DNA of 64,000 nt from contig WYBT01000052.1 in NCBI GenBank assembly GCA_011525785.1, positions 1 to 64,000 on the forward strand. The letters run 5' to 3'. Of this stretch, positions 30,259 through 38,897 are shown piece after piece. The stretch is from Planctomycetaceae bacterium. Its GTDB lineage: Bacteria > Planctomycetota > UBA1135 > GCA-002686595. The translations under genes were made by a program, and so were the position numbers. Positions within the stretch are counted from its first letter, which is position 1; each line of letters begins with the position of its first letter. The notes under the pieces are model-generated. The model was not told the DNA's origin and did not search any database. It worked only from the letters and a program-made list of their open reading frames with translations.

Positions 30259-30636
30259 ATGGTCCGTTCAACCTACGGCGCACCCAGCCGCCAAAAGAAA
30301 AATCGCCGTCTCAAGCTCGCCAAGGGCTACTGGGGTGGGCGCAGCCGCCTGTGGCGCACGGTTTCCGAGTCCCTGGTTCGCGCCTGGACGTACTCGACCG
30401 CGCACCGCCGGCTCAAGAAGCGCGACTACCGCGCGCTGTGGATCACACGCATCTCGGCGGCTTGCGAGATGCGCGACTACAACTACTCGCAGTTCATCGA
30501 CGGCCTGAACAAGGCCGGCATCACGCTGAACCGCAAGCAACTGGCCGAGATCGCGATCCACGATCCCATCGCGTTCGACAAGCTCGTCGGCGAGGCCAAG
30601 GGCGCGCGCGCCAAGGCTGTCGCCGCCAGCGCTTGA
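30259..30636 (+). CDS. rplT: 50S ribosomal protein L20
   Basis: The 125-aa bL20 needed for early 50S assembly carries the typical N-terminal KNRRLKLAKGYWGGRSRLWR and the globular domain LWITRISAACEMRDYNYSQF, NKAGITLNRKQLAEIAIHDP. The length is slightly above average because of an Ala-rich C-terminal tail. L20 represses this operon in other bacteria. It is followed by a 163-bp hairpin-rich spacer before pheS. Confidence 0.96.
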   Translation: MVRSTYGAPSRQKKNRRLKLAKGYWGGRSRLWRTVSESLVRAWTYSTAHRRLKKRDYRALWITRISAACEMRDYNYSQFIDGLNKAGITLNRKQLAEIAIHDPIAFDKLVGEAKGARAKAVAASA

Positions 30637-30715
30637 TCTCGGCCGGGGGTGATTCGGGGAGTGCTTGATTCGACGAGCGCTCGACCCGATCGCGCCTGAG
30701 TCGATTCTTCGTTCA

Positions 30716-30764
30716 CGCTGCGCCTCCCGCGCGCAGCGTCCCGCGCGGCCCGGTCTTCCGGGCC
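30716..30764 (+). promoter_or_regulatory. Attenuator-like nested hairpins between rplT and pheS
   Basis: Three stems can form. Stem 1 is CGCTGCGC (30716-30723) with GCGCAGCG (30731-30738). Stem 2 is CCGCGCG (30727-30733) with CGCGCGG (30742-30748). Stem 3 is GGCCCGG (30747-30753) with CCGGGCC (30758-30764), loop TCTT, followed by GTTTGCGTTT like a terminator. Stem 2 overlaps an arm of each of the other two, so it would exclude both, which is the layout of an attenuator. No Phe-rich leader peptide is visible upstream. A plain terminator for rplT is the simpler reading. Confidence 0.45.
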
Positions 30765-30799
30765 GTTTGCGTTTCCAAGCCTGTTCGCCATTCGTCGCC

Positions 30800-31879
30800 A
30801 TGACCTACGCACCCGCCCGCGCCCGCGAATTGCTCGCGCGCATCGCCGAGCCGCTGCGCGCCGCGCCTCGTTCGCCTGAGCTCGACGCCTTGCTCGCGCG
30901 CCTGGAGTCGTTCGCCGCGCTCTCCGACGAGCAGTTGAACGCGGCCAGCGCGTTGGAGGCCGCTGCGGCGCCGCTCGGCGCGATGCGTGCGATTCCCGGG
31001 CCGAGTCGCGGCTTGGTCGGCGCCACCTCGAACGAGCTGAAGAAGCTTGCCGAGGCCGAACTCGCGGCGCAGGCGGAACGAGCCGCGCAGGCTGCGCTCG
31101 AGGCCGAGCGCAAGGCCTCCGACTTCGACGCCACGCTCCCGGCCGCGCGCGTCGAGCGCGGCGCGCTGCACCCGATCGTCGCGGTGACGCGCGAACTCGA
31201 GGACCTGTTCACCTCCATGGGCTGGACCGTGCTCGACGGCCCCGAAGTCGAGACCGAGGAGTTCAACTTCGACGCGCTCAACATCCAGCCCGATCATCCG
31301 GCGCGCGAGACGATGGACACGTTCTGGGTGGCGACGCCGCCGGGCGCGCCGCGCCTGGTGATGCGCACGCACACTTCGCCAGTGCAGGTGCGCGCGATGA
31401 AGCGCTTGAAGCCGCCCTTCCGCGCGATCGTGCCGGGCAAGGTGTTCCGCAACGAGTCCGTCGACGCGAGCCACGAGCACACCTTCCATCAGATGGAGGG
31501 CCTGGTCGTCGGCAAGGGCATCAGCGTCGGCCACCTGATCGGCGCGATGAAGACGCTGCTGCGCGGCATCTTCGGGCGCGAGATCGAGATCCGTCTGCGG
31601 CCGGGCTACTTCCCGTTCGTCGAGCCGGGCTTCGAGCTCGACGCGCGCTGTCCGTTCTGCAAGGACGGTTGCTCGGTGTGCAAGCGCTCGACCTGGATCG
31701 AGCTGCTGCCGTGCGGAATGGTGCATCCCAACGTCCTGCGCGCCGGCGGCATCGACCCCGAGCAGTGGACGGGCTTCGCCTTCGGCCTGGGCCTCTCGCG
31801 CCTGGTGATGTTGCGCTACTCGATCGACGACATTCGCCACCTGCTCGGCGGCGACGTGCGCTTCGTGTCGCAGTTCTAG
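30800..31879 (+). CDS. pheS: Phenylalanyl-tRNA synthetase subunit alpha
   Basis: The 359-aa catalytic subunit starts at ATG 30800 with the coiled N-terminal arm (ARARELLARIAEPLRAAPRS). Class II motifs follow: FTSMGWTVLDGPEVETEEFN, PARETMDTFW, LVMRTHTSPVQVRAM, PGKVFRNESVDASHEHTFHQ and GFAFGLGLSRLVMLRY. A Cys pattern in CPFCKDGCSVC near residue 280 is a small insertion-type motif that could bind zinc. pheT follows after 16 bp. Confidence 0.96.
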   Translation: MTYAPARARELLARIAEPLRAAPRSPELDALLARLESFAALSDEQLNAASALEAAAAPLGAMRAIPGPSRGLVGATSNELKKLAEAELAAQAERAAQAALEAERKASDFDATLPAARVERGALHPIVAVTRELEDLFTSMGWTVLDGPEVETEEFNFDALNIQPDHPARETMDTFWVATPPGAPRLVMRTHTSPVQVRAMKRLKPPFRAIVPGKVFRNESVDASHEHTFHQMEGLVVGKGISVGHLIGAMKTLLRGIFGREIEIRLRPGYFPFVEPGFELDARCPFCKDGCSVCKRSTWIELLPCGMVHPNVLRAGGIDPEQWTGFAFGLGLSRLVMLRYSIDDIRHLLGGDVRFVSQF

Positions 31880-31895
31880 AGGAGCCGCACCCGCC

Positions 31896-34325
31896 ATGAA
31901 GATCAGCTACTCCTGGCTCACCCGCCACGTCGACCTCTCGGGCGTCAGCGCGCACGACGTCGCGCGCGAACTCACGCTTTCGACCGCCGAGGTCGAAGGC
32001 GTGCACGCTTTTTTGCCGCACCTGGGCGACGTCACGGTCGGACACGTCGTCGAGCGCGACAAGCACCCTGACGCCGACAAGCTGTCGGTCTGCACGGTCG
32101 ATGTCGGCCAAGGCGAGCCGCTTCAGATCGTGTGCGGCGCGCCCAACGTTCGCGCGGGGCTCAAGGTCGCGGTCGCGACGAGCGGCGTGACGCTGCCGGG
32201 CGACTTCAAGATCAAGAAGAGCAAGATCCGCGGCGTCGAGTCGAACGGGATGATCTGCTCTGAGCGCGAACTCGGGCTGGGCGAAGAACACAACGGCATC
32301 TGGGAATTGCCGCTCGAGCTGCGCGTGGGGGACAAGGTCGCCGCCGCGCTCGGCGCACAGGATTGGGTGATCGAGATCGACAACAAGTCGCTCACGCACC
32401 GCCCGGACCTGTGGGGCCATCGCGGCATCGCGCGTGAACTCGCGGCGATCCTGCGCCGTTCGCTGAAGCCGCTGGAAGCGGCGAGCGCGTCGTGGAGTGC
32501 GGGCAAGACCGGCGAGATCGCCGTGCGCATCGAGACGCCGAACTGCTCGCGCTACATCGCGCTGGCGCTGCACGGCGCGCGCGCCGAGAAGAGCCCGCTG
32601 TGGCTCAAGCGCCTCCTGCTCGCAGTCGGCCAGCGGCCGATCGATCTGCTGGTCGACCTGTCGAACTTCGTGATGCTCGACCTCGGCCAGCCCAACCACC
32701 TGTTCGACCGCCGGCGCCTCAGCGCGGACGGCATCGCGGTGCGCATGGCGCGCGCGGGCGAGTCGATGAAGACGCTGGATGGCGCCGAGCGCAAGCTCGA
32801 GCCCAGCGACATGCTGATTTGCTCGGGCGACGCGCCGGTGGCGCTCGCCGGCGTGATGGGGGGAGAGTCGAGCAAGGTCGAAGGCGACACGTCGCAACTC
32901 GTGCTCGAGGTCGCGACCTTCCATCCGACTGTCGTGCGCCGCACGTCGACGCGGCTTGGGCTGCGCACCGATTCTTCGGCTCGCTTCGAGAAGTCCCTCG
33001 ATCCCGAATTGGCGCCGCTCGCGGCCCGGCATCTGGTTCACCTGCTGCGCACGGAGCAACCCGAGGTGCGCGTGGTGGGGACGCCCACGGATGTCGGCGA
33101 TTGGAAGAGCACCGCCCGCCGCGTCCCGATGCGCTTCGAGCGCGTGCGCGCGATGCTCGGCGCAGACCTCAGCGATGAGGGCATCATCGACATCCTTCAG
33201 CGCCTGGAGTTTGGCATCGAAGCCAACGCGAACGGCGCGTGCGTGGTGCTCGTGCCCTCGTTCCGCGGCACCAAGGACATCACGCTCGAACAAGACCTCG
33301 TCGAAGAGGTCGGGCGCATCCACCGCTACGGCAACATCCCTGAGCGCGAACTCGAAGGCGCGCTCGCGCCGCCGCCGCGTGACGACGGCTGGAAGCGCCG
33401 CATGCTCGTGCGCCGTGTCGAAGACCGCCTCGCGCTCGCCGCGCACTTCCACCAGCTCGTGAGCTACTCGTTCGTGCACGACGGCCTGCTCGACAAGCTC
33501 GGGCTCGCCGCCACGCCGCACGTCACGGTCCAAAACTCGATCGCCGAAGGGTTCTCCCGCGTACGGCGGAGCGTGATGCCGAGCGTGCTCGCCGTCCTCG
33601 AGTCCAACCGTCGCCGCAGCGCGAGCGTCGCGCTCTTCGAAGTCGGCAAGGGCTACGTGCCCAGCGAAGGCCACGAGCCGCTCGAAGTGCACGAAGTTGC
33701 GCTCGCGCTGTGCGCCGCGCCGGCGAAGAAGGACGCGCGCTTCGACCACAACTCGCTCGCGCGCCTCAAGGGCGTGGTCGAGGACGTCGTGCGCGCGCTC
33801 GGCCTCGAAGCCGGCGCGTGGCGCAAGTGCGACGCCGCGCCGAGCTGGGCCAATCCCGGCCGCTGCGCCGAGCTGCGCATCGGCGAGGTGCTCGTGGGCG
33901 AGATCGCGCCGCTCGAGCCGGGGCTGGCGCGCGCGCTGGGATTGTCGGGCGAACTCGAGAGCGACGCCGCGCTCGCGCGCCTGTCGATCGACGCGTTGCT
34001 CGGCGCTGCCCAGCGCTCCAAGCTCTACCAGCCGCTCCCGCAGTTCCCCGACACGCTCGTCGACGTCGCGCTCGCGCTCCCCGAGGAGCGCGCTGCGGCG
34101 GACGCGACGGCCGCCATCGAGCGCTGCGGCAAGGGCCTCGTCGCCGGGCTCGAGCTGTTCGACCTCTACCGCGGGCCCAACGTCGGCGAGGGCCGCAAGT
34201 CGCTCGCCTGGCACGTCGTGCTGCGCGCGAGCGATCGCACGCTGACCGATCAGGACGTGAAGAAGTTCCTCGAGCGCGTCGAGCGCGAGGCTGCGAACCT
34301 GGGCGGCGCGCTGCGTCGCGAGTAG
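31896..34325 (+). CDS. pheT: Phenylalanyl-tRNA synthetase subunit beta
   Basis: The 809-aa beta chain has the expected length. Domains are the N-terminal MKISYSWLTRHVDLSGVSAH, the tRNA-binding EMAP-like fold (VERDKHPDADKLSVCTVDVG), the B3/B4 editing region (NFVMLDLGQPNHLFD), B5 (LEQDLVEEVGRIHRYGNIPE), the catalytic-like core and the C-terminal anticodon-binding FDX-ACB domain ending LTDQDVKKFLERVEREAANL. Its stop is eight bases from the convergent kinase gene. Confidence 0.96.
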   Translation: MKISYSWLTRHVDLSGVSAHDVARELTLSTAEVEGVHAFLPHLGDVTVGHVVERDKHPDADKLSVCTVDVGQGEPLQIVCGAPNVRAGLKVAVATSGVTLPGDFKIKKSKIRGVESNGMICSERELGLGEEHNGIWELPLELRVGDKVAAALGAQDWVIEIDNKSLTHRPDLWGHRGIARELAAILRRSLKPLEAASASWSAGKTGEIAVRIETPNCSRYIALALHGARAEKSPLWLKRLLLAVGQRPIDLLVDLSNFVMLDLGQPNHLFDRRRLSADGIAVRMARAGESMKTLDGAERKLEPSDMLICSGDAPVALAGVMGGESSKVEGDTSQLVLEVATFHPTVVRRTSTRLGLRTDSSARFEKSLDPELAPLAARHLVHLLRTEQPEVRVVGTPTDVGDWKSTARRVPMRFERVRAMLGADLSDEGIIDILQRLEFGIEANANGACVVLVPSFRGTKDITLEQDLVEEVGRIHRYGNIPERELEGALAPPPRDDGWKRRMLVRRVEDRLALAAHFHQLVSYSFVHDGLLDKLGLAATPHVTVQNSIAEGFSRVRRSVMPSVLAVLESNRRRSASVALFEVGKGYVPSEGHEPLEVHEVALALCAAPAKKDARFDHNSLARLKGVVEDVVRALGLEAGAWRKCDAAPSWANPGRCAELRIGEVLVGEIAPLEPGLARALGLSGELESDAALARLSIDALLGAAQRSKLYQPLPQFPDTLVDVALALPEERAAADATAAIERCGKGLVAGLELFDLYRGPNVGEGRKSLAWHVVLRASDRTLTDQDVKKFLERVEREAANLGGALRRE

Positions 34326-34333
34326 GGCAGCGC

Positions 34334-37300
34334 TCAGCGCGACCCGAGCAGAGCGTCGAGCTGTTCGAGCTCGCGGGTGCGGGCCTCGCTCGGCGCGACC
34401 TTCTGCCAACGTCGCAACAGCTCGCGGCGCTCGCCGCGCACGCCGCGCGCCTGGCCCGGCGAGGGCGGCGTCGCGCGCTCGAAGTCCTGCTCGAGTTCGC
34501 GCAGCGCGTGCTCGGCGGCCTCGAACTCGCCCAGGCCCTCCAGAGCGCGTGCGTAGGTCATCGCCGGATGGATCACGTACTCGTGCGTGCGGCCGTACTC
34601 CTTGCGCATCACCTCGAGAGCGGGCCCGAACAACTCGACGGCGCGCGCGAAGTCCTCCTTCTGCGTGAGCACCTGAGCGAGACGCGCGGCCGCCAGGCAC
34701 GTCGCGAGGTTGCGCTCGCCGAGCGTCGCGCTGCGCCACTCGATCACGCGTTCGTACATCGCTACGGATTCGTCGACCCGGCCCGCGTCCGACAGGATGC
34801 CCGCCAGCGCACTGCGTGAGTCGGTGGCTTCGCGAGTTTCGCCGGCGCCCATGTCTTCGAGCTGGGCGAGCAATTCCTCCATGAGCGCGATCGCATCGTC
34901 GTACTGCTTGCGCGCGGCGTGCAGCATGGCGAGGTTGTGGCGCGAACTCAGCGCACGCTGATCCGTGGGGCCGAAGGCCTCCGTGGCGAGCTTGATGACT
35001 TCGCGGTATCGCTCTTCAGCCTGCTCCAGCCGCCCGGCGTGTTTGTGGAGCAGTCCGATGTTGCCCAACAGGCGCAGTGCGAGCGACATCCCGTTGGCGC
35101 CCATGCGCTTAGCGCTTTCGAGTGACTTGTTGTACAGCTCGAGCGCCTCGTCGAGCTGACGGAGGTCGTGCAGCGCGGAGGCGAGGTTGTTGCGAGTCAT
35201 GACCGTGCGCGGGTCGTGCTCCCCGACGGTGCGGCTCCAGCCTTCGAGCGCGCGTCGGTACACATCGACCGCCTCGTTCAGGCGGCCCATGTCCTTGAGC
35301 AGGATCCCGAGGTTGTTCAGCGCCTGCAGCGTCTTTGGGTCGCTCTCACCCAAGTGACGCTCGCGCCGCTCGAGCACCCTGCGGTTCACCGGCTCCGCTT
35401 CGCTCAGCCTTCCCTGCACGCGAAGGGCGAAGGCGTAGTTGGCTGCGACTGCCGTGGTGTCGATGTGGTCAGGACCACGGGCTCGCTCCAACGACTGCAG
35501 CGCCGCTAGCGCCAGTTCTTCCGCTTCGCGGTAGCGGCGCTGCCGCAGGCGCAGGTTCGAGAGACTTCCCCGCGCAACTGCGAGGTCGGTGTCGTCGACA
35601 CCGCGCGTCCGCTCGAACTGCTCCAACGCCTGCTCGAGCATGTCGCTGGCCTCCTCGTTGCGCTCCAACTCGGTCAGAACCGCGCCCAGGATCGATTGCG
35701 CGTAGGCCACTTCATCGTGCTCGGCGCCATGAATGTCGAGTCGCGTCGCCAGCGCCGCGCGAGCCGCGCGTTCGGCGATGGAATACAAGTTCAACTCGTT
35801 CCACACGCGAGCGAGTCGGAGCTGGAGCCTCGCCGCGAGCTCGGGCTGGCTAGTGAACTCGGCGAAAGTGCGCTGGAGCACCGGCTCGAACATTTGTTGC
35901 TCGAGCACCGTTCGCGCGACATCGGCATCGTTGGACAGTCCGAGTGCATCCTCTACCAGTTGCAGTCGCTCATCGGACGGTCGCACTGTCGCATCGAGCC
36001 CGCGCAGGTTCGTCATCAGGGCTTGGTCCATCGCCCGCCCGAAACGCGCCAGCTCCAGCCCGCGAAACATGCCGTGTTGAAACTCCACGACCTGTTGCGT
36101 CCGGCTCTCGCTGTCTTCAACTCGCTCGAGCGCTGCTCGCGTCGCCTCGCGTTCGCGCTCGGCCTCCGCGCGCCGTTCCTCCGCTGTCTGAGCGGCGAGC
36201 TGTGCTTCGCGCGTGCGCTCCTCGAGCTCTCGGTTTCGCCCAAGGATCGTCGCTTCCGCGTTGGACAGTTCGATGTTCTTCGCTCCGACGATCGAACCAC
36301 CCGCAATCAACGCCACAACCAGCGCCGCCAGCGCCCCAGCCAACGCCCGATTGCGCCGCACCCACTTGGCAACATGCGCCCACGCGCCGATGTCGTGAGC
36401 CTGCACCACGCGCCCGTCCAGAAACGCGCGCAGCTCCGCCGCCAGCTCGCGCATCGACTCGTAGCGGCGCGCGCTGTCGTGCTCCATGGCCTTCTCGCAG
36501 ATCGCCGCGAGTTCGGGGTAGGCCTTGGGCGCCGCGCGTTCGAGCGGCGTCGGAGCGCTCGTCCGGATTCGCTCGAGCCAATCGGACGGCGGCGTGCCCT
36601 TGAGCTCCTCGCTGTACGGCGCGCGCCCCGCGAGCAGCTCATAGAGCATCGCTCCGACGGCGTACACGTCCGTGCGCGGCCCGACAGCGGAGAGCTCGCC
36701 GCGCGCTTGCTCGGGCGCCATGTAGCCCGGCGTTCCGAGCACATCGCCATCGGCGCTGTGTCCCGGCGGAGTGTCGCTCGATGCACCCGCGCCCGGCGCG
36801 AGTTCGCCGAGCCATTGCGACCAGGGGTCCGACGCCGCGTCGACCGGCTCAGGCGCAGTCTCGAGCACGCGCGCCAGGCCCCAATCGACGACGTAGACCT
36901 CGCCGTAGGGCCCGATCATCACGTTGGCGGACTTGAGGTCGCGGTGCAGCACGCCGCGCGCGTGGGCGTAGGCCATCGTGTCGCACACGCGCGCGAGCGC
37001 CTCGACCAGGCGCGCGAGGGTCCACTCGCGGTCGCCGGCGCGGTGGCGGGCGAAGGCCTCGAGCAGGCTCACGCCTTCGACCAGCTTCATCGTGTAGTAG
37101 GCGCGACCCTCGCTGTCCGCGCCGACGTCGTGCACGGGCACGATTCCCGGGTGCGCGAGCTGGCTCGCCACGCGCGCTTCGTTGACGAAACGGCGCAGCG
37201 CACGCGCGTCGAACCCGGGCGAGTCTGAGCGGTTCGGCGCCGTGGAGCGCGCGTGGACGAACTTCAGCGCCAGCCGGCGGCGCAGCCGGCGGTCCCAGAC

Positions 37301-37660
37301 CTTGAACACCATCCCGCCGCCGCCGCGGCCGAGCAGCGCGAGGAAGTGGTAGCGCTCGTGCTCCTGCGCGTCGACGCCCAGGCGTTCGAGCGCTGCGATG
37401 GCGCTCGGTTCACTCGCGCCAGCGCCGCCGGCGCCCGGCAGCGTCCAGCCCGTTGCTTCGACCAGCGTGCCCGGCACCATGCCGCGCACCAGCGGCTCGA
37501 AGTCGAGCCAGTCGCGGTGCATGCGCTCGAGCTCGCCGGCGAGCGCGGGATGGCGCTCGAGCAGGCGCTCGATCGACTCGTCGCTGGCGGACCCGCGGCG
37601 CACGAGCCAGTCGACAAAAACGGATTCCGCCGCCGAGTGGGGGGGCTCGACTTCACTCAC
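34334..37660 (-). CDS. Membrane Ser/Thr protein kinase with TPR tail
   Basis: I chose the GTG at 37660, preceded by AAAGGAG about 10 bases upstream, over a start at 37813. This gives 1,108 aa. The kinase domain (about 103-412) has the Gly-rich loop LLGRGGGGMVFK, the Lys in RRLALKFVHARS, VLHRDLKSANVMIGPYG, VVDWGLARV (DWG replaces DFG) and GTPGYMAPEQARGE. A transmembrane helix (ALAALVVALIAGGSIVGA, about 443-460), a coiled coil (480-530) and many TPRs (about 640-1,100; AVDVYRRALEGWSRTVGEHD) follow. PknB-type kinases phosphorylate envelope or regulatory proteins; TPRs outside the membrane may sense partners. Targets are unknown. Confidence 0.93.
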   Translation of the reverse strand: MSEVEPPHSAAESVFVDWLVRRGSASDESIERLLERHPALAGELERMHRDWLDFEPLVRGMVPGTLVEATGWTLPGAGGAGASEPSAIAALERLGVDAQEHERYHFLALLGRGGGGMVFKVWDRRLRRRLALKFVHARSTAPNRSDSPGFDARALRRFVNEARVASQLAHPGIVPVHDVGADSEGRAYYTMKLVEGVSLLEAFARHRAGDREWTLARLVEALARVCDTMAYAHARGVLHRDLKSANVMIGPYGEVYVVDWGLARVLETAPEPVDAASDPWSQWLGELAPGAGASSDTPPGHSADGDVLGTPGYMAPEQARGELSAVGPRTDVYAVGAMLYELLAGRAPYSEELKGTPPSDWLERIRTSAPTPLERAAPKAYPELAAICEKAMEHDSARRYESMRELAAELRAFLDGRVVQAHDIGAWAHVAKWVRRNRALAGALAALVVALIAGGSIVGAKNIELSNAEATILGRNRELEERTREAQLAAQTAEERRAEAEREREATRAALERVEDSESRTQQVVEFQHGMFRGLELARFGRAMDQALMTNLRGLDATVRPSDERLQLVEDALGLSNDADVARTVLEQQMFEPVLQRTFAEFTSQPELAARLQLRLARVWNELNLYSIAERAARAALATRLDIHGAEHDEVAYAQSILGAVLTELERNEEASDMLEQALEQFERTRGVDDTDLAVARGSLSNLRLRQRRYREAEELALAALQSLERARGPDHIDTTAVAANYAFALRVQGRLSEAEPVNRRVLERRERHLGESDPKTLQALNNLGILLKDMGRLNEAVDVYRRALEGWSRTVGEHDPRTVMTRNNLASALHDLRQLDEALELYNKSLESAKRMGANGMSLALRLLGNIGLLHKHAGRLEQAEERYREVIKLATEAFGPTDQRALSSRHNLAMLHAARKQYDDAIALMEELLAQLEDMGAGETREATDSRSALAGILSDAGRVDESVAMYERVIEWRSATLGERNLATCLAAARLAQVLTQKEDFARAVELFGPALEVMRKEYGRTHEYVIHPAMTYARALEGLGEFEAAEHALRELEQDFERATPPSPGQARGVRGERRELLRRWQKVAPSEARTRELEQLDALLGSR

Positions 37661-37900
37661 GAGTTCGCTCTCCTTTCGAACTGCAGTTGCGAGAGCGAAC
37701 TGTAGCGTCGGAGTTGAACGAACAGCGAGTGACTCGAGACAGCGAGTGGCGCCGCGAGTGTTCTCGCGCGTGGGACAGCGAGCTCGCGGACTACTCGTGA
37801 AGATCGGCTCCACCTCGGCGCCGAGATGCGCCTCGACGCAGCTCGGACCCGAAGGCGGCGGACCGCGCCGTCCGCCGCCCCGGGCCCGCGCAACGGTCGA

Positions 37901-38440
37901 CTAGATGAAGTGGACCAGGCAGGGGTACGCGCCGTCCTGCACCCAGCCCGGCTCGCAGTCGCCCCACGGGATGATGTCGAACAAGCCCCAGTAGAGGATG
38001 TCGCACTCGTGCTTGGGCTTGATCTCCAGCGTCCAACCCGGCGGTGCGAAGTGCTCTTCGAAGGAGTCGACCACTCCATCGCCGTCACAGTCGAGGAAGG
38101 TGATGAAGTACAGCGTGCACTCGGTCCAGTTCTTCAGCTGCAAGAGGTCCGGACAGCCGGTCTTGAAGAAGTAGATGGGATCGGGCAAGCCGAAGTCGTC
38201 GATGGGTTGCTGCGCGAGCAGTTCCCCGTGCGCGCTGATCTCGAGCTGTCCAGGAGCAGCGGGCGCCGCCTGCGTGGACTCGAGTTCCACGACGCTCGTG
38301 TTCGCAGCGCTCTGGGCGAGCTGGGAGAGCGGTTCGCTGTGGGGGAGCGCCGGAGTGAAAGCCGCCAATGCGGCCAAGGTGGCGCCGAGTGCGAACGGCG
38401 CCGCGAGAGAATGGAGGTTGTGCATGTTGTCCGTGTCCAT
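37901..38440 (-). CDS. Secreted protein with an EF-hand-like loop, function unknown
   Basis: The 179-aa protein has an Ala-rich signal-type N terminus (LAAPFALGATLAALAAFTPA). After a linker come six Cys residues and DCDGDGVVDSFEEHF, where Asp at 1, 3, 5, Gly at 6 and Glu at 12 fit a calcium EF-hand or dockerin loop. The surrounding CTLYFITFLDCDGDG, HECDILYWGLFDIIPWGDCE and CLVHFI suggest a small disulfide-rich domain. I do not recognise the family. The ATG at 38440 is assumed; a second Met lies five codons in. It is divergent from the radical SAM gene. Confidence 0.65.
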   Translation of the reverse strand: MDTDNMHNLHSLAAPFALGATLAALAAFTPALPHSEPLSQLAQSAANTSVVELESTQAAPAAPGQLEISAHGELLAQQPIDDFGLPDPIYFFKTGCPDLLQLKNWTECTLYFITFLDCDGDGVVDSFEEHFAPPGWTLEIKPKHECDILYWGLFDIIPWGDCEPGWVQDGAYPCLVHFI

Positions 38441-38897
38441 GTTGGAGGTTGGCTTGAAGTGACCGATTGCCGCCGCAGCGCTTTGAACTCGCCCTGGGCT
38501 GGCAGCGGCGCGCGGCGCGAAGGAACTTCGAGCCGCGGCGAGATCGGTGAGCCCGCGGCCGCGCCGAGAAGTTGCGGATACCGGTCGGACCAGTGCTGCT
38601 TCGGCGTGCCGCGGGCCGCGCGCTCCAAGCTGGACGCGGCGGTCGCGGCGCTCGCTCGCGTCCGCGCCGTCGGCGCCGCTGGGGGGCGGCGTGTCGGCCC
38701 CCGTCGAGCAGGTGCTCGCGGCCGTTGCGGATAGTGTCTCGTGCCCTGCTGCGGCGAACTCCGCGTGCGTCTACGAGCGCGAACTGTCGCTGGAAAGGCG
38801 AGAGGCGCCGTCCTGGGCGGTCCGCAGCTGCGCGAGTAGACTCCGATGGCAGACGTGGCGCGGTCGAGAAGGACTTGGCGCTGCCTGCCCCTCACCC
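38441..38897. other. 457-bp divergent intergenic region
   Basis: This stretch separates the secreted EF-hand protein gene from the radical SAM gene. Both strands contain long open frames, but their composition looks like shadow frames of GC-rich DNA (Arg/Ala runs), with no conserved motif. It probably holds both promoters. Confidence 0.5.

Noticed and set aside
30637..30799. T-box riboswitch controlling pheS
   Set aside because: No T-box consensus or specifier loop could be recognised; only the overlapping GC hairpins are clear.
31521..34739. Long minus-strand open frame (about 1,070 codons) opposite pheS and pheT
   Set aside because: Both synthetase genes are certain on the plus strand; the antisense product has no recognisable domain.
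38547..38897. N-terminal extension of the radical SAM protein
   Set aside because: The translated extension is Arg/Ser/Ala-rich and unlike B12-binding domains; the GTG at 38898 begins the fold.
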